The notes beneath the pieces were generated by a model. The model had not been told where the DNA came from. It saw only the letters and a list, made by a program, of their open reading frames with translations, and made no database searches. From JBCFBK01 sp038562555 (GTDB lineage: Bacteria > Bacteroidota > Bacteroidia > Bacteroidales > Prolixibacteraceae): DNA of 64,000 nt. The DNA lies in the NCBI GenBank assembly GCA_038562555.1, contig JBCFBK010000010.1, positions 1 through 64,000 on the forward strand, written 5' to 3'. A program made the translations under genes and the position numbers. Numbering within the stretch: position 1 is the stretch's first letter; the number at the start of each line of letters is the position of its first letter. Shown piece after piece: positions 1 to 8,708 of this stretch.

Positions 1-823
1 CCGCGATGAACCGCTTTACCGGCAGCCCCATCCGTTTGGCAAACAGCCCGGCGGTCAGGTTTCCAAAATTCCCGCTTGGAACCGAAACCACCACATCATT
101 TTCCACGCCTTTTTGCCGCATCCGGGCATAGGCATTGAAATAATAAAAGGCCTGCGGCAGAAAGCGTGCTACATTAATCGAGTTGGCGGAGGTAAGTCTC
201 AGGGATGATCGCAGTTCTTCGTCCACAAAGGCGTTCTTCACCAGCCGCTGACAATCGTCAAACGTACCGTCCACTTCAAGGGCCGTAATATTCCGGCCCA
301 GTGTAGTAAATTGCTTTTCCTGGATTTCGCTGACCAGTCCTTTCGGGTATAGCACGAAAACACGAATTCCCGGTACCCCCAGAAAGCCGTTGGCTACAGC
401 ACTTCCGGTATCGCCCGAGGTAGCCACCAGTACGTTGACCGGCTCCCGCTCACCCTGAAGAAAATAGGCCAGCAGCCTGGCCATAAACCGTCCGCCGACA
501 TCCTTAAATGCCATGGTCGGTCCATGATAGAGCTCCAGCGCATAGATCTGATCCTGAACATGAATAACCGGACAGTCAAAGCTTAAGGTGTCTTCAACCA
601 GCTCTTGCAGATCATTTTCCGGAATATCCTCGCCAAAAAATTTTCTGGCCACTTCAAATGAGATTTCCTGAAACGACAGATCCTGAATCCGGTCGAAAAA
701 AAGATCCGGCAGTGTTTCAATTCGTTCAGGCATAAACAGACCCCTGTCGTCAGCTATTCCTTTGATAACGGCCTCCTTCAGCGAAACCTCCGGAACCGAC
801 CTGTTGGTGCTGTAATACTTCAT
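1..823 (-). CDS. thrC: Threonine synthase, 3' end cut by window edge
   Basis: Converts O-phosphohomoserine to threonine with PLP in the cytoplasm. Translation from the ATG at 823 begins MKYYSTNRSVPEVSLKEAV, the usual N-terminus of the family. The segment HGPTMAFKDVGGRFMAR holds the PLP-binding lysine region (normally F-K-D), and VATSGDTGSAVANGF is the phosphate-binding loop. About 274 residues are present and the C-terminal part lies outside the window. It is the last gene of a thrA, homoserine-kinase-like, thrC series on the minus strand, 63 bases after its neighbour. A TAATTTTG promoter -7 box at 853-846 suggests it can also be transcribed on its own. Confidence 0.95.
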   Translation of the reverse strand, partial: MKYYSTNRSVPEVSLKEAVIKGIADDRGLFMPERIETLPDLFFDRIQDLSFQEISFEVARKFFGEDIPENDLQELVEDTLSFDCPVIHVQDQIYALELYHGPTMAFKDVGGRFMARLLAYFLQGEREPVNVLVATSGDTGSAVANGFLGVPGIRVFVLYPKGLVSEIQEKQFTTLGRNITALEVDGTFDDCQRLVKNAFVDEELRSSLRLTSANSINVARFLPQAFYYFNAYARMRQKGVENDVVVSVPSGNFGNLTAGLFAKRMGLPVKRFIA

Positions 824-845
824 AGTATCCTCTTATAGTTAAGTA

Positions 846-875
846 CAAAATTAGCAATTAATCGTATCCTGCAAA
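846..875 (-). promoter_or_regulatory. Candidate thrC promoter
   Basis: On the minus strand TAATTTTG (853-846) matches the Bacteroidota -7 consensus TAnnTTTG exactly. A TTTG lies at 875-872, giving an 18-base spacer, one less than the best fits in this window. The -7 box ends 22 bases before the thrC ATG. Confidence 0.55.
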
Positions 876-886
876 GCAGGAATACC

Positions 887-2101
887 TCACCTGACCGGAT
901 CAAGAAGGGCCTTCATAAACCCGGATCCATGCAATAAACCGTAGAATCCCTTCGTTACGGAGAACTCATCATAAGTTTCCACTGCGTCAGGCTCGCAGCC
1001 CGGTTTAAAGATCAGGAACGGAACCGGATCTTTCGTATGCACCGTAGTGGCGCATGGCGTCGGATGATCAGGCAGTACAGCAATGGTGACCGGTTCGTTC
1101 ATTTTTGCTGATTCTTCGACCAGGTACCTGACAATGCGCCGGTCGAGGTATTCGATCGTCCTGGTTTTAAGTTCGACATTCCCTTCGTGACCTGCTTCAT
1201 CGCTGGCCTCCACATGCAGGTAAACCAGATCATGATCTTTCAGTGCCCCGATCGTTGCCCTGGCTTTCCCTTCGTAGTTGGTATCATAAAGTCCGGTTGC
1301 ACCCTCCACTTTGATAACATCCATTCCCGCATATACCCCGATGCCCTGAATCAGGTCGACCGCCGAAATCACGGCCGACCGCTCAATCCCGAACATCTCT
1401 TTCAGGGTAGGCATTTGCGGCTTATAACCAGGTGACCATGGCCAGATGCTGTTCGCGACATCTTTTCCTGCGGCTCTCCTTTTTTGATTGACCGGATGAG
1501 ACGGAAGAAGTTCCATTGAGCGGAATATCAAATCGTTGATCAGATCGGCCGTTTGACAGGCCTCCGTACTTTTTGCTTTCACCAGGTAATCCTTGAACGG
1601 TTGTCCCGGAACATCATGCGGAGGCGTGCAGTCCAGTTGCTTCTTGCCTCCCCTGATCACGAGCAGATGCCGGTACGACACCCCTTTATAAAAAGTGATA
1701 TATTCCGAACCCAGTTTTTCATTCAGAAAATCGATCAGGATATGGGCTTCCTGATTTGAAATATGCCCCGCTGAATGATTCTTTAAGTGTTTCCCTTCAA
1801 TGCAAAGCAGGTTACAGCGCAAGGCCAGGTCGCCTTCCCCGAGCACAACGCCCATGCTGGCGGCCTCGAGCGTTCCGCGTCCTTCAAAAACCTTTTCCAC
1901 ATCATAGCCCAGCACCGACATGTTGGCGATTTCGCTTCCCGGGCTCATACTGTCGGGAACGGTAATCAATTGTCCGCAGCGCCCCAGTTTTGCCAGCCTG
2001 TCAATGTCAGGTATGTTCGCCATCTGCAAAGGGGTTTTTCCTCCGTATGCCTTCAATGGCTCATCGGCCATCCCATCCCCCAAAACGATTATATACTTCA
2101 T
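887..2101 (-). CDS. Proposed homoserine kinase (archaeal-type phosphoglycerate mutase homologue)
   Basis: 404 residues of the alkaline-phosphatase-fold, cofactor-independent phosphoglycerate mutase (ApgM) family. Visible marks are LGDGMADEPLKAYGG at the N-terminus (metal-binding Asp), PGSEIANMSVLGYD carrying the candidate phosphorylated serine, and LPDHPTPCATTVHTKDPVPF with metal-binding Asp and His residues near the C-terminus. A subfamily of ApgM proteins that sits between thrA and thrC, where no classical GHMP thrB is present, has been proposed to act as homoserine kinase. The context here is exactly that: thrA upstream, thrC downstream, same strand. The kinase role is therefore inferred from family and neighbours; a plain phosphoglycerate mutase is the alternative. 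Confidence 0.8.
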   Translation of the reverse strand: MKYIIVLGDGMADEPLKAYGGKTPLQMANIPDIDRLAKLGRCGQLITVPDSMSPGSEIANMSVLGYDVEKVFEGRGTLEAASMGVVLGEGDLALRCNLLCIEGKHLKNHSAGHISNQEAHILIDFLNEKLGSEYITFYKGVSYRHLLVIRGGKKQLDCTPPHDVPGQPFKDYLVKAKSTEACQTADLINDLIFRSMELLPSHPVNQKRRAAGKDVANSIWPWSPGYKPQMPTLKEMFGIERSAVISAVDLIQGIGVYAGMDVIKVEGATGLYDTNYEGKARATIGALKDHDLVYLHVEASDEAGHEGNVELKTRTIEYLDRRIVRYLVEESAKMNEPVTIAVLPDHPTPCATTVHTKDPVPFLIFKPGCEPDAVETYDEFSVTKGFYGLLHGSGFMKALLDPVR

Positions 2102-2104
2102 TTT

Positions 2105-2278
2105 CCAGTATCAAGTATTAAGATATTTAGTACCAAGTATCAAGACACGAGATCAAAGAACATTCGAGTTGTTAGCTTTTAGCTATTAGCCGTTCGTAAA
2201 AATGATAAAACCAAACACCCTGTAACCACGTTACCCTGCAACCCTCCTCCGTTTTCCGTTCTCCGCTTTGCTATTTGC
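2105..2278. repeat. Mosaic repeat, copy A
   Basis: Fills the whole gap between thrA and the kinase-like gene. Reading the plus strand it has AGTATCA/AGTATTA units, then GTTAGCT-TTTAGCT-ATTAGCC heptamers, then GATAAAACCAAACACC, then ACCCTGCAACCCTCC, then a degraded CCGCTTTGCTATTTGCC end. The same modules in the same order recur at 44060-44150 (inverted), 46806-46962 and 63229-63430. Confidence 0.75.
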
Positions 2279-2280
2279 CA

Positions 2281-4710
2281 TCAGACATTCGACACTCGGA
2301 TGATATCGGCAAAGACGCCGGCAGCCGTCACGGCCGCACCCGCCCCATACCCTTTGATGATCATCGGGAACTCATGATAACGTTCTGTAGTGAACATGAC
2401 CAGGTTATTGCTTCCCTGCAGATCGAAAAACGGGTGGCCCTGCTGCACTTCTTCCAGCCCCACTTCAGCCTTGCCGTGTTCAAACCGGGCCACAAACCGC
2501 CAGCATTTCTTTTCGGTCTCCAACACCCGGCGCCGGGCTTCAAAGTCGGCATCGAGCGCGGAAATGTTCTTCCAGAAATCTTCCATGCTGCCATCAAAGA
2601 ACTCGTCCGGAATAAATTTCCGTATTGCGACATCATCCCGTTCGATCCGATACCCCGACTCGCGAACCAGGATCAGCAGTTTTCGCATCACATCCAGCCC
2701 GCTCAGATCCACGCGTGGATCAGGCTCGGAATAACCCTGCTCCTTGGCCATCTGAATGGTTTTGCTAAAGGGAACAGCAGAAGATATCGTATTAAAAATA
2801 AAGTTCAGCGTTCCCGACAGCACGGCTTCGATCTTTTGGATCTTATCACCTGCATTTACAAGATCATTCAGGGTATTGATGATCGGCAACCCCGCACCAA
2901 CATTGGTCTCAAAGAGGAATTTGATTCCTTTTTGCTTCGCCATGTTTTTCAATTTCAGGTAATTGTCATATTCCGACGAAGCCGCCACTTTATTGGCCGT
3001 AACAATGGCCACGTTGGCATTGAGTAAATCGCCGTACAGACTGGCAGCCGCAATCGATGCAGTACAGTCTACAAAAACCGAATTATAGATATTCATCCGG
3101 ATCACCGATTCCTTATAAGTCTCCAGTCCGGAAGTCCTGCCTTCGCGGTCGAGCCGGTCCTTATAATTGTCGATGTCTATTCCTTCCCGGTCGAGCAACA
3201 TCCTCTTTGTATTGGCAACTCCCACTAACCTTATCTTCAGATGCTTTTCCTTCAGTAGCTTCTCCTGCTGCAGGGAGATCTGCTTCAACAGATTTCCGCC
3301 TACAAGTCCGATGCCCAAAAGGAAAATATTAATTTCAACATTCTCAGAGAGGAAAAATGCCTCATGGACCACATTCAGGGTCTTCCGCAGGTCACTGTTT
3401 TTAACAACCCAGGAAATATTAAGTTCCGAGGCTCCCTGGGCAATGGCAATAATATTGATCCCGTTCTTGCCAATGGTATTGAATAATTTGCCCGCCACGC
3501 CCGACGACTTCTTCATATTTTCTCCTACGATGGCTACGACCGAAAGATCGGCTTCAATGTCGACCTTGCTAATCTTCCCTGACTGGATTTCGCGCTCAAA
3601 TTCCCGTTGAATGGCTTCTTCAGCACTTTTGGCACGGATCGTATCGATGCCTACCGTGATTGAATTTTCAGATGAAGCCTGTGAAATAAGGATCACATTG
3701 ATATTTTCTTTGGCCAGAGCCGTGAACAGACGCATGGAAACACCCGTCACACCAACCATTCCCAGTCCCTGAACGGTGACCAGACAAATGTCTGAAATCG
3801 ACGAAATACCCTTTATGGGAAACTCCTTCCCGTTCAGCCTGCTTTGGGTGATCAGCGATCCTTCCGCCTGCGGATTCATTGTATTCTTGATCAGCAGCGG
3901 GATTCCTTTCTGATAAACCGGCAAAATGGTGGGCGGATAAATTACTTTTGCTCCAAAATGAGATAGCTCCATGGCCTCTGAATAACTCAGCGACCTGATC
4001 ACGTAAGCTTTGCTGATTACCCGCGGATCGGCTGTCATAAAACCGTCGACATCGGTCCATATCTCAAGCAGCGACGCATTGAGGGCTGCTGCGTAAATGG
4101 CCGCCGTATAATCGGAACCTCCTCGTCCAAGTGTGGTGTATTCGCCTTTACTGTTGCTGGAAACAAATCCTGGAACAACACAAATCCCGCTAAATCCTTC
4201 AAAAGCCTCCCGAATCAGTTGGTTGGTTAGCTCAAAATCGACCTGGGCCTTTCCAAAGGCGCTGTCGGTCTTTATAATTTTTGAAGAGTCGATCCACCGC
4301 GCCTCTTCAATGAATTCACTGATGATGAGCGAGGAAAGACGTTCTCCAAAACCGCCGATCTTGTCAAGGGTCTTGGGCGTGAGTTCGCCAATCATGGAAA
4401 CCCCGCGGATAATCTTTTCCAGCTTGTCCAGTAAATGAGCAACCCGCTCCTTCACTTCTTCCCTTCGCTCTCCTTCAAACAGGGCTTCGACCACTTCCTG
4501 GTGCCGCTCGCGGACCGACGTTATTTCCGTGTTAAAATATTCCGTTCCGAGAACGGCCATTTTCGAGGCGTTTAATATCTTGTCAGTAATCCCGCCCAGG
4601 GCGGAAACAACGACTACCAGGTCGCTATCCTGACTTTCCACGATCTTTTTCACCCGTCGGATGTTTTCAGCACTCCCAACAGAAGTACCTCCAAATTTCA
4701 ACACTTTCAT
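2281..4710 (-). CDS. thrA: Bifunctional aspartokinase / homoserine dehydrogenase
   Basis: 809 residues, normal length for the fused ThrA type. It catalyses the first and third steps of the aspartate pathway in the cytoplasm. The N-terminal aspartokinase domain (about 1-300) opens with MKVLKFGGTSVGSAENIRRV, followed by ACT regulatory domains (about 310-460, including GMVGVTGVSMRLFTALA and ENMKKSSGVAGKLFNTIG), which normally sense end-product. The homoserine dehydrogenase domain (about 465-809) opens with the NAD(P)-binding loop LLGIGLVGGNLLKQI and contains TANKVAAS and ETNVGAGLPIINTLNDL. It is the first gene of the threonine operon. The 179-base gap to the next gene is filled by a dispersed repeat. 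Confidence 0.96.
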   Translation of the reverse strand: MKVLKFGGTSVGSAENIRRVKKIVESQDSDLVVVVSALGGITDKILNASKMAVLGTEYFNTEITSVRERHQEVVEALFEGERREEVKERVAHLLDKLEKIIRGVSMIGELTPKTLDKIGGFGERLSSLIISEFIEEARWIDSSKIIKTDSAFGKAQVDFELTNQLIREAFEGFSGICVVPGFVSSNSKGEYTTLGRGGSDYTAAIYAAALNASLLEIWTDVDGFMTADPRVISKAYVIRSLSYSEAMELSHFGAKVIYPPTILPVYQKGIPLLIKNTMNPQAEGSLITQSRLNGKEFPIKGISSISDICLVTVQGLGMVGVTGVSMRLFTALAKENINVILISQASSENSITVGIDTIRAKSAEEAIQREFEREIQSGKISKVDIEADLSVVAIVGENMKKSSGVAGKLFNTIGKNGINIIAIAQGASELNISWVVKNSDLRKTLNVVHEAFFLSENVEINIFLLGIGLVGGNLLKQISLQQEKLLKEKHLKIRLVGVANTKRMLLDREGIDIDNYKDRLDREGRTSGLETYKESVIRMNIYNSVFVDCTASIAAASLYGDLLNANVAIVTANKVAASSEYDNYLKLKNMAKQKGIKFLFETNVGAGLPIINTLNDLVNAGDKIQKIEAVLSGTLNFIFNTISSAVPFSKTIQMAKEQGYSEPDPRVDLSGLDVMRKLLILVRESGYRIERDDVAIRKFIPDEFFDGSMEDFWKNISALDADFEARRRVLETEKKCWRFVARFEHGKAEVGLEEVQQGHPFFDLQGSNNLVMFTTERYHEFPMIIKGYGAGAAVTAAGVFADIIRVSNV

Positions 4711-4859
4711 TTTTCTGGTAATAAAATTATATCTGATTAAACCGGATTATTCACAACCCGCTCCTTACGACCCGTTATTACTTATAAATTGGCCAAAAAT
4801 ACAATCAAAAAGTTTCAAACCGTTAAAAACACCGGAATATTTCTCACATTTCAATGTCA

Positions 4860-4926
4860 CGAACCCCTGTATCTCTTTCCCGTTATCCTTCTCCATGCCC
4901 CGTGCGCTATGAGCTATGCAAAAAAA
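4860..4926. repeat. Mosaic repeat, partial copy E
   Basis: In the thrA-recA gap. TCCATGCCCCGTGCGCTATG followed by AGCTATGC corresponds to the heptamer end module (GCGCTAT-GAGCTAT) seen at the right ends of copies C and D; the other modules are absent or decayed. A related run, ACCCGCTCCTTACGACCCG, occurs at about 4757-4776. Confidence 0.45.
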
Positions 4927-4963
4927 AGTCCGGATGAAGCAGTATCGCCTCACCCGGACCTTT
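4919..4963 (-). terminator. recA rho-independent terminator
   Basis: On the minus strand GGTCCGGGTGA and TCATCCGGACT pair with one G-T and one mismatch around a loop, followed by a run of seven or more T. It lies 14 bases after the recA stop. Confidence 0.8.
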
Positions 4964-4977
4964 ACTGCAAAAAAGTA

Positions 4978-6009
4978 CTAAACGTTAACCGTTGTATTCA
5001 TGTTCGTTACCGCTTCAATAATTTTTGCTTCCAATTCATTGGCAAGCTCCTGATTGTCACGCAAAATAACGCGGACAGCCTCACGCCCTTGTCCTAGCTT
5101 ACTTTCGCCGTAGCTGAACCAGGAACCGCTTTTTTTGATAATATTATAGGTCACTCCCAGATCGATAATTTCACCGGTCTTGGAAATTCCATCGCCATAC
5201 ATAATGTCGAATTCGGCTTTGCGAAACGGAGGAGCAACCTTGTTTTTTACAACTTTAACGCGGGTGTTGCTGCCTAAAACCTCATCACCTTCCTTGATCT
5301 GACCGATCCGGCGAATATCTAGCCGCACTGATGCATAGAATTTGAGTGCATTTCCACCCGTTGTGGTTTCGGGATTTCCAAACATGACACCAATCTTTTC
5401 CCGTAACTGGTTAATAAAAATGCAGCAGGTGCGGGTCTTGCTGATATTGGCCGTCAGCTTGCGCAGTGCCTGTGACATCAGCCGGGCCTGCAAACCCATT
5501 TTTGAGTCGCCCATTTCACCTTCAATCTCCGCTTTCGGCGTCAGTGCCGCCACCGAATCGATCACGACAATGTCTATCGCTCCCGAACGGATTAGGTTAT
5601 CGGCAATTTCAAGCGCCTGTTCCCCGTTATCGGGTTGTGAGATCAGCAATTCGTCAATATTCACACCCAGTCTCCGGGCATAGGAGGGATCGAATGCATG
5701 CTCAGCGTCAATAATCGCTGCTATGCCGCCGGCTTTTTGGGCTTCGGCAATTGCATGAATGGCCAGTGTCGTTTTACCCGAAGATTCCGGGCCATAAATT
5801 TCCACAATCCGTCCTTTTGGATAGCCCCCCACACCAAGAGCAATGTCGAGTCCGATGGATCCGGAAGGTATGGCAGGAACATCCTCTACTACCCGGTCGC
5901 CCATCTTCATGATCGCTCCTTTACCGTAGCTTTTTTCAATTTTGTCCATCGTAAGCTGAAGCGCTTTCAGCTTTTCCTTATTTACGCTATTTTGCTCGTC
6001 GTTTGCCAT
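4978..6009 (-). CDS. recA: Recombinase A
   Basis: 343 residues, the usual RecA length. Cytoplasmic ATP-dependent strand-exchange protein that also triggers LexA self-cleavage. Visible are the Walker A motif GPESSGKTT (residues 73-81), IVVIDSVAAL (Walker B), FINQLREKIGVMFGNPETTTG (loop L2 region, read in part) and the acidic/N-terminal helix before GKGAIMKMGD. The ATG at 6009 gives the normal N-terminus but lies 28 bases inside the 3' end of bcp in another frame, so the two genes are probably co-transcribed and translationally coupled. A strong hairpin terminator follows. Confidence 0.98.
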   Translation of the reverse strand: MANDEQNSVNKEKLKALQLTMDKIEKSYGKGAIMKMGDRVVEDVPAIPSGSIGLDIALGVGGYPKGRIVEIYGPESSGKTTLAIHAIAEAQKAGGIAAIIDAEHAFDPSYARRLGVNIDELLISQPDNGEQALEIADNLIRSGAIDIVVIDSVAALTPKAEIEGEMGDSKMGLQARLMSQALRKLTANISKTRTCCIFINQLREKIGVMFGNPETTTGGNALKFYASVRLDIRRIGQIKEGDEVLGSNTRVKVVKNKVAPPFRKAEFDIMYGDGISKTGEIIDLGVTYNIIKKSGSWFSYGESKLGQGREAVRVILRDNQELANELEAKIIEAVTNMNTTVNV

Positions 6010-6476
6010 GTTTTTAAATCTAAAGCTTTTAATATCTGTTTTGAATGATCTTTTGTTCTTACCTTCCCGATAATGCCTTCAATGATGCCCGTTTCCCCAA
6101 TGACGAAGGTTGTGCGTATCACGCCCATAAACTTCCTGCCATACATGCTTTTTTCTCCCCATACGCCATAAGCATCCATAATTTCATGATCCGGATCGGC
6201 GATCAGATCAAATGCCAGCCGGTACTGCGCTGCAAATTTCTGATGCGAGCCGACAGAATCCGGGCTCACGCCAACCACCCGGTAGCCCTGGCGAAGCCAC
6301 TCCCGGTAATGATCATTTAAATTACACGATTCAGCCGTACAGGCAGGTGTATTATCTTTGGGATAGAAATAGAGGATCAGTTTCTGCCCGCGGAAATCGC
6401 TCAGTGAAGTCAATTCGCCGCGCTGATTAAATCCCTTAAAATCAGGAGCTTTATCCCCTTTCTTCAACCAAGTCAT
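5982..6476 (-). CDS. bcp: Thiol peroxidase of the Bcp/PrxQ family
   Basis: 164 residues, usual length. Thioredoxin-dependent reduction of hydroperoxides in the cytoplasm. The motif YFYPKDNTPACTAESCNL holds the peroxidatic cysteine (PACT) and a resolving cysteine five residues later, the atypical 2-Cys PrxQ arrangement. RTTFVIGETGIIEGI is the conserved C-terminal strand. A TATATTTG -7 box at 6504-6497 lies 20 bases before the ATG. Its last 28 bases overlap the start of recA, which ties oxidative defence and recombination into one transcript. Confidence 0.93.
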   Translation of the reverse strand: MTWLKKGDKAPDFKGFNQRGELTSLSDFRGQKLILYFYPKDNTPACTAESCNLNDHYREWLRQGYRVVGVSPDSVGSHQKFAAQYRLAFDLIADPDHEIMDAYGVWGEKSMYGRKFMGVIRTTFVIGETGIIEGIIGKVRTKDHSKQILKALDLKTWQTTSKIA

Positions 6477-6496
6477 GTTTTTTTGTTTAGTATCTA

Positions 6497-6504
6497 CAAA
6501 TATA
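6497..6504 (-). promoter_or_regulatory. bcp-recA promoter -7 box
   Basis: Minus-strand TATATTTG is an exact TAnnTTTG match, 20 bases before the bcp ATG. No TTG at the expected -33 spacing. Confidence 0.5.
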
Positions 6505-6583
6505 CTTATAATTATGGAAAAAAATGAAGTGCCTTTAATTTTAAAGGTAGTTCCAAAGGAAATCCCAAAGAAATTTGTGGAAC

Positions 6584-6591
6584 TATTTTTG
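6584..6591 (+). promoter_or_regulatory. -7 box for the SPOR/clpS/nfeD/floA series
   Basis: TATTTTTG is an exact TAnnTTTG match, 31 bases before the ATG at 6623, and divergent from the bcp promoter. No TTG at the expected -33 spacing. Confidence 0.45.
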
Positions 6592-6622
6592 TAATTTTAG
6601 GGCGTAATCCAAATAAAGCCAT

Positions 6623-7933
6623 ATGTTGAAAAAAATTAAATATGTGTCAGGCTTTCTGCTCCTATCGTTATCTTTTTTGTTTCTTAATCATCCGCTTTTT
6701 GCGCAGACCGACCCTGAAACCGCGGCCAGAAAGCTGTTTGACTCCGGCCAGTATCAGGAAGCACTCCCGGTTTTTCGTGACCTGATACGCCTCTATCCCA
6801 ACGACGAAGATCTCAATTATTATCTGGGGGCCAGTCTTTCTGAAACCAACCAGTATACCGGGGAAGCCAGACGGGCGCTCGACATAGCAAAAAAGAAAAT
6901 TCCGGAATCATACTTCTACCTGGGTAAATATTTTCATGTCAGGTCTGACTGGAAAAATGCCATTCTGAATTATGAAAAATTCAAAAACGCAGCTGGGAAA
7001 AAGTCGGTGAGCGCATCATCAGTGACAAAGTTGCTCGACCTCTGCAGGGTCCGGAATAACCCTTTCAGCAGGTTTGTAGGTCAGGAGGATATTCCCGCCG
7101 ATACGCTCGCCCAAAAACCCGAAACGCCGGTTGTAACCCAAGTCCCGCCTGCCGACATTCCTGACCGGCTTAAGGACAGCCTGATCCATTTTCAGGTCAA
7201 TGCCGTCGTCAGTTACATGAAACTCGACCATTTCAGATTTAAGGATTCACAGGAAGCTTTCGTGCGAGGCTGGACGATCGAACAGAACCTGCAAAAAAAG
7301 CTGGCAGAGCTCAGCAGCCTGCGCCAAAAATACGGGTCTTTGGCCGGACCTGCACAGGACAGTCTCGTTGACCGTATCCTGAAACTGGAACAGGAAACTT
7401 ACCTGATGAGCCAGCAATCACGGGATGCTTACGAAGAAGCCAATCAAAAAGAGGCCGGGTATTGGAATCAGGCCGGTGCGCTTGAAGTTCAGGAATTCCG
7501 AAAGGTAATCGCAGCAATCCAGGACAGCGTCCAGGCTGCGACAGAGGAGCGGAAGAGAAATCTGGCCGTGGTGGAACTACCCGTACTCGTAACCGATACC
7601 GTGCCCGCAACTCATGTTGCTGATGTTGATGAAGTACAGCCGCTGCCTGCCGAAGAGGTAGTTTATAAAATCCAGATTGGCGCCTACAGGAACGCGCCGC
7701 CGGAATGGGTGCAGGGACAATTCCGGAAACTGGCAGTAATCCGGAGAATCGATCAGCGGGTAGATGAAAAAGGAGTGACCGTATATACTGTCGGAGAATT
7801 GAAAACTTATGCGGACGCGGTTCAGATGCAAAAACAGATCCGTATGGAAGGGATTAAAAATGCCTTTGTTGCTGCCTACCGCAATCAGAAACGTATCGCA
7901 CTGGAAGAAGCAAAGAAAATTACGGAGCAATGA
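6623..7933 (+). CDS. Exported TPR and SPOR-domain protein
   Basis: 436 residues. The signal peptide is hydrophobic and ends around FLNHPLFAQ (residue 28). TPR-like helices follow (about 30-130: AARKLFDSGQYQEALPVFRD, then GASLSETNQY). The middle (about 150-340) is a low-complexity, probably helical linker. The C-terminal part (about 345-420, VYKIQIGAYRNAPPEWV to IRMEGIKNAFVAAY) fits a SPOR domain, which binds denuded glycan strands of peptidoglycan at division sites. A periplasmic or outer-envelope role at the wall is inferred. The stop overlaps the ATG of clpS by four bases (ATGA), so the two are translationally coupled. Confidence 0.8.
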   Translation: MLKKIKYVSGFLLLSLSFLFLNHPLFAQTDPETAARKLFDSGQYQEALPVFRDLIRLYPNDEDLNYYLGASLSETNQYTGEARRALDIAKKKIPESYFYLGKYFHVRSDWKNAILNYEKFKNAAGKKSVSASSVTKLLDLCRVRNNPFSRFVGQEDIPADTLAQKPETPVVTQVPPADIPDRLKDSLIHFQVNAVVSYMKLDHFRFKDSQEAFVRGWTIEQNLQKKLAELSSLRQKYGSLAGPAQDSLVDRILKLEQETYLMSQQSRDAYEEANQKEAGYWNQAGALEVQEFRKVIAAIQDSVQAATEERKRNLAVVELPVLVTDTVPATHVADVDEVQPLPAEEVVYKIQIGAYRNAPPEWVQGQFRKLAVIRRIDQRVDEKGVTVYTVGELKTYADAVQMQKQIRMEGIKNAFVAAYRNQKRIALEEAKKITEQ

Positions 7934-8211
7934 CCACAAAAGAAACAAGGAAGAAAAAACCGGTTGAAAGCCAGGACGTTGATTACCCCAACGAACGTTT
8001 CCTCATTCTTCACAATGACGACCTCCATTCGTTCGATTATGTGATCGAATCGTTGATCGAAATCTGTGGTCGTAATCCCGAACAGGCAGTCCAATGTACC
8101 ATGCTCACACATTATCATGGGAAATGTGATGTAAAAAAAGGAAGTTTTAGCTATCTTAGTCCGATGAAAAAGGCGTTGAACGCCCGTCACCTGGAAGCAA
8201 CGATCGATTAA
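7930..8211 (+). CDS. clpS: ClpS-family adaptor of the Clp protease
   Basis: 93 residues, family length about 90-110. Delivers N-degron substrates to ClpA/ClpC-type unfoldases. LHNDDLHSFDYVIESLIEI is the conserved N-terminal core with the HNDD motif that lines the N-degron pocket, and AVQCTMLTHYHGKCDVKKG matches the helix-turn segment of ClpS. The ATG overlaps the upstream stop as ATGA. The partner ATPase is not in this window. Confidence 0.88.
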   Translation: MTTKETRKKKPVESQDVDYPNERFLILHNDDLHSFDYVIESLIEICGRNPEQAVQCTMLTHYHGKCDVKKGSFSYLSPMKKALNARHLEATID

Positions 8212-8222
8212 CCTGATATAAC

Positions 8223-8708
8223 ATGACCATTCTGATCATCCTGTTTCTTATTTTTCTCGGAATTGTGCTGCTGCTTTTGGAATTTGCAGTGATTCCGGGC
8301 ATTACTATCGCCGGAATCGGCGGCGCTGTGTTACTTGGCGCCAGCATCTACATGGCCTTCGACAGCTACGGCCTTACAGCCGGTTTTCTGACACTGGCTT
8401 TTGTCGTCTTTGCCGTCCCGTTCCTTTTCCTGCGCTTCTTTAAAGGAAGAGCAGGAAGAAAAATGATCCTCCAGACTGAAATTTCCGGTAAAGTGAATGA
8501 ATTTGGAACTGATCCGGTACATGTCGGTGACGAAGGAATAACAATCGGTCGGCTTGCCCCGATGGGTAAGGTACGAATCAGGGACCAGGTTTACGAAGGC
8601 AAGTCGCAAGGGGGCTTTGTTGACCAGCAGGTTAAAGTCCGCGTCGTGGAAGTATTAAAAACACAGGTAATTGTTGAACCTTTAAATGAACCAATAAATC
8701 AAGCATAA
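8223..8708 (+). CDS. NfeD-like membrane protein
   Basis: 161 residues. Two to three hydrophobic segments at the N-terminus (about 1-75) are followed by a soluble C-terminal OB-fold of the NfeD family (about 100-155, DEGITIGRLAPMGKVRIRDQ and VDQQVKVRVVEV). NfeD proteins pair with flotillin-like proteins, and floA follows directly with its ATG overlapping this stop (TAATG). The short form without a serine protease domain is what is seen here. Confidence 0.85.
   Translation: MTILIILFLIFLGIVLLLLEFAVIPGITIAGIGGAVLLGASIYMAFDSYGLTAGFLTLAFVVFAVPFLFLRFFKGRAGRKMILQTEISGKVNEFGTDPVHVGDEGITIGRLAPMGKVRIRDQVYEGKSQGGFVDQQVKVRVVEVLKTQVIVEPLNEPINQA

Noticed and set aside
4765..4953. Frame of 62 codons on the minus strand between recA and thrA
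   Set aside because: It lies across the recA terminator and a repeat fragment; no protein features.
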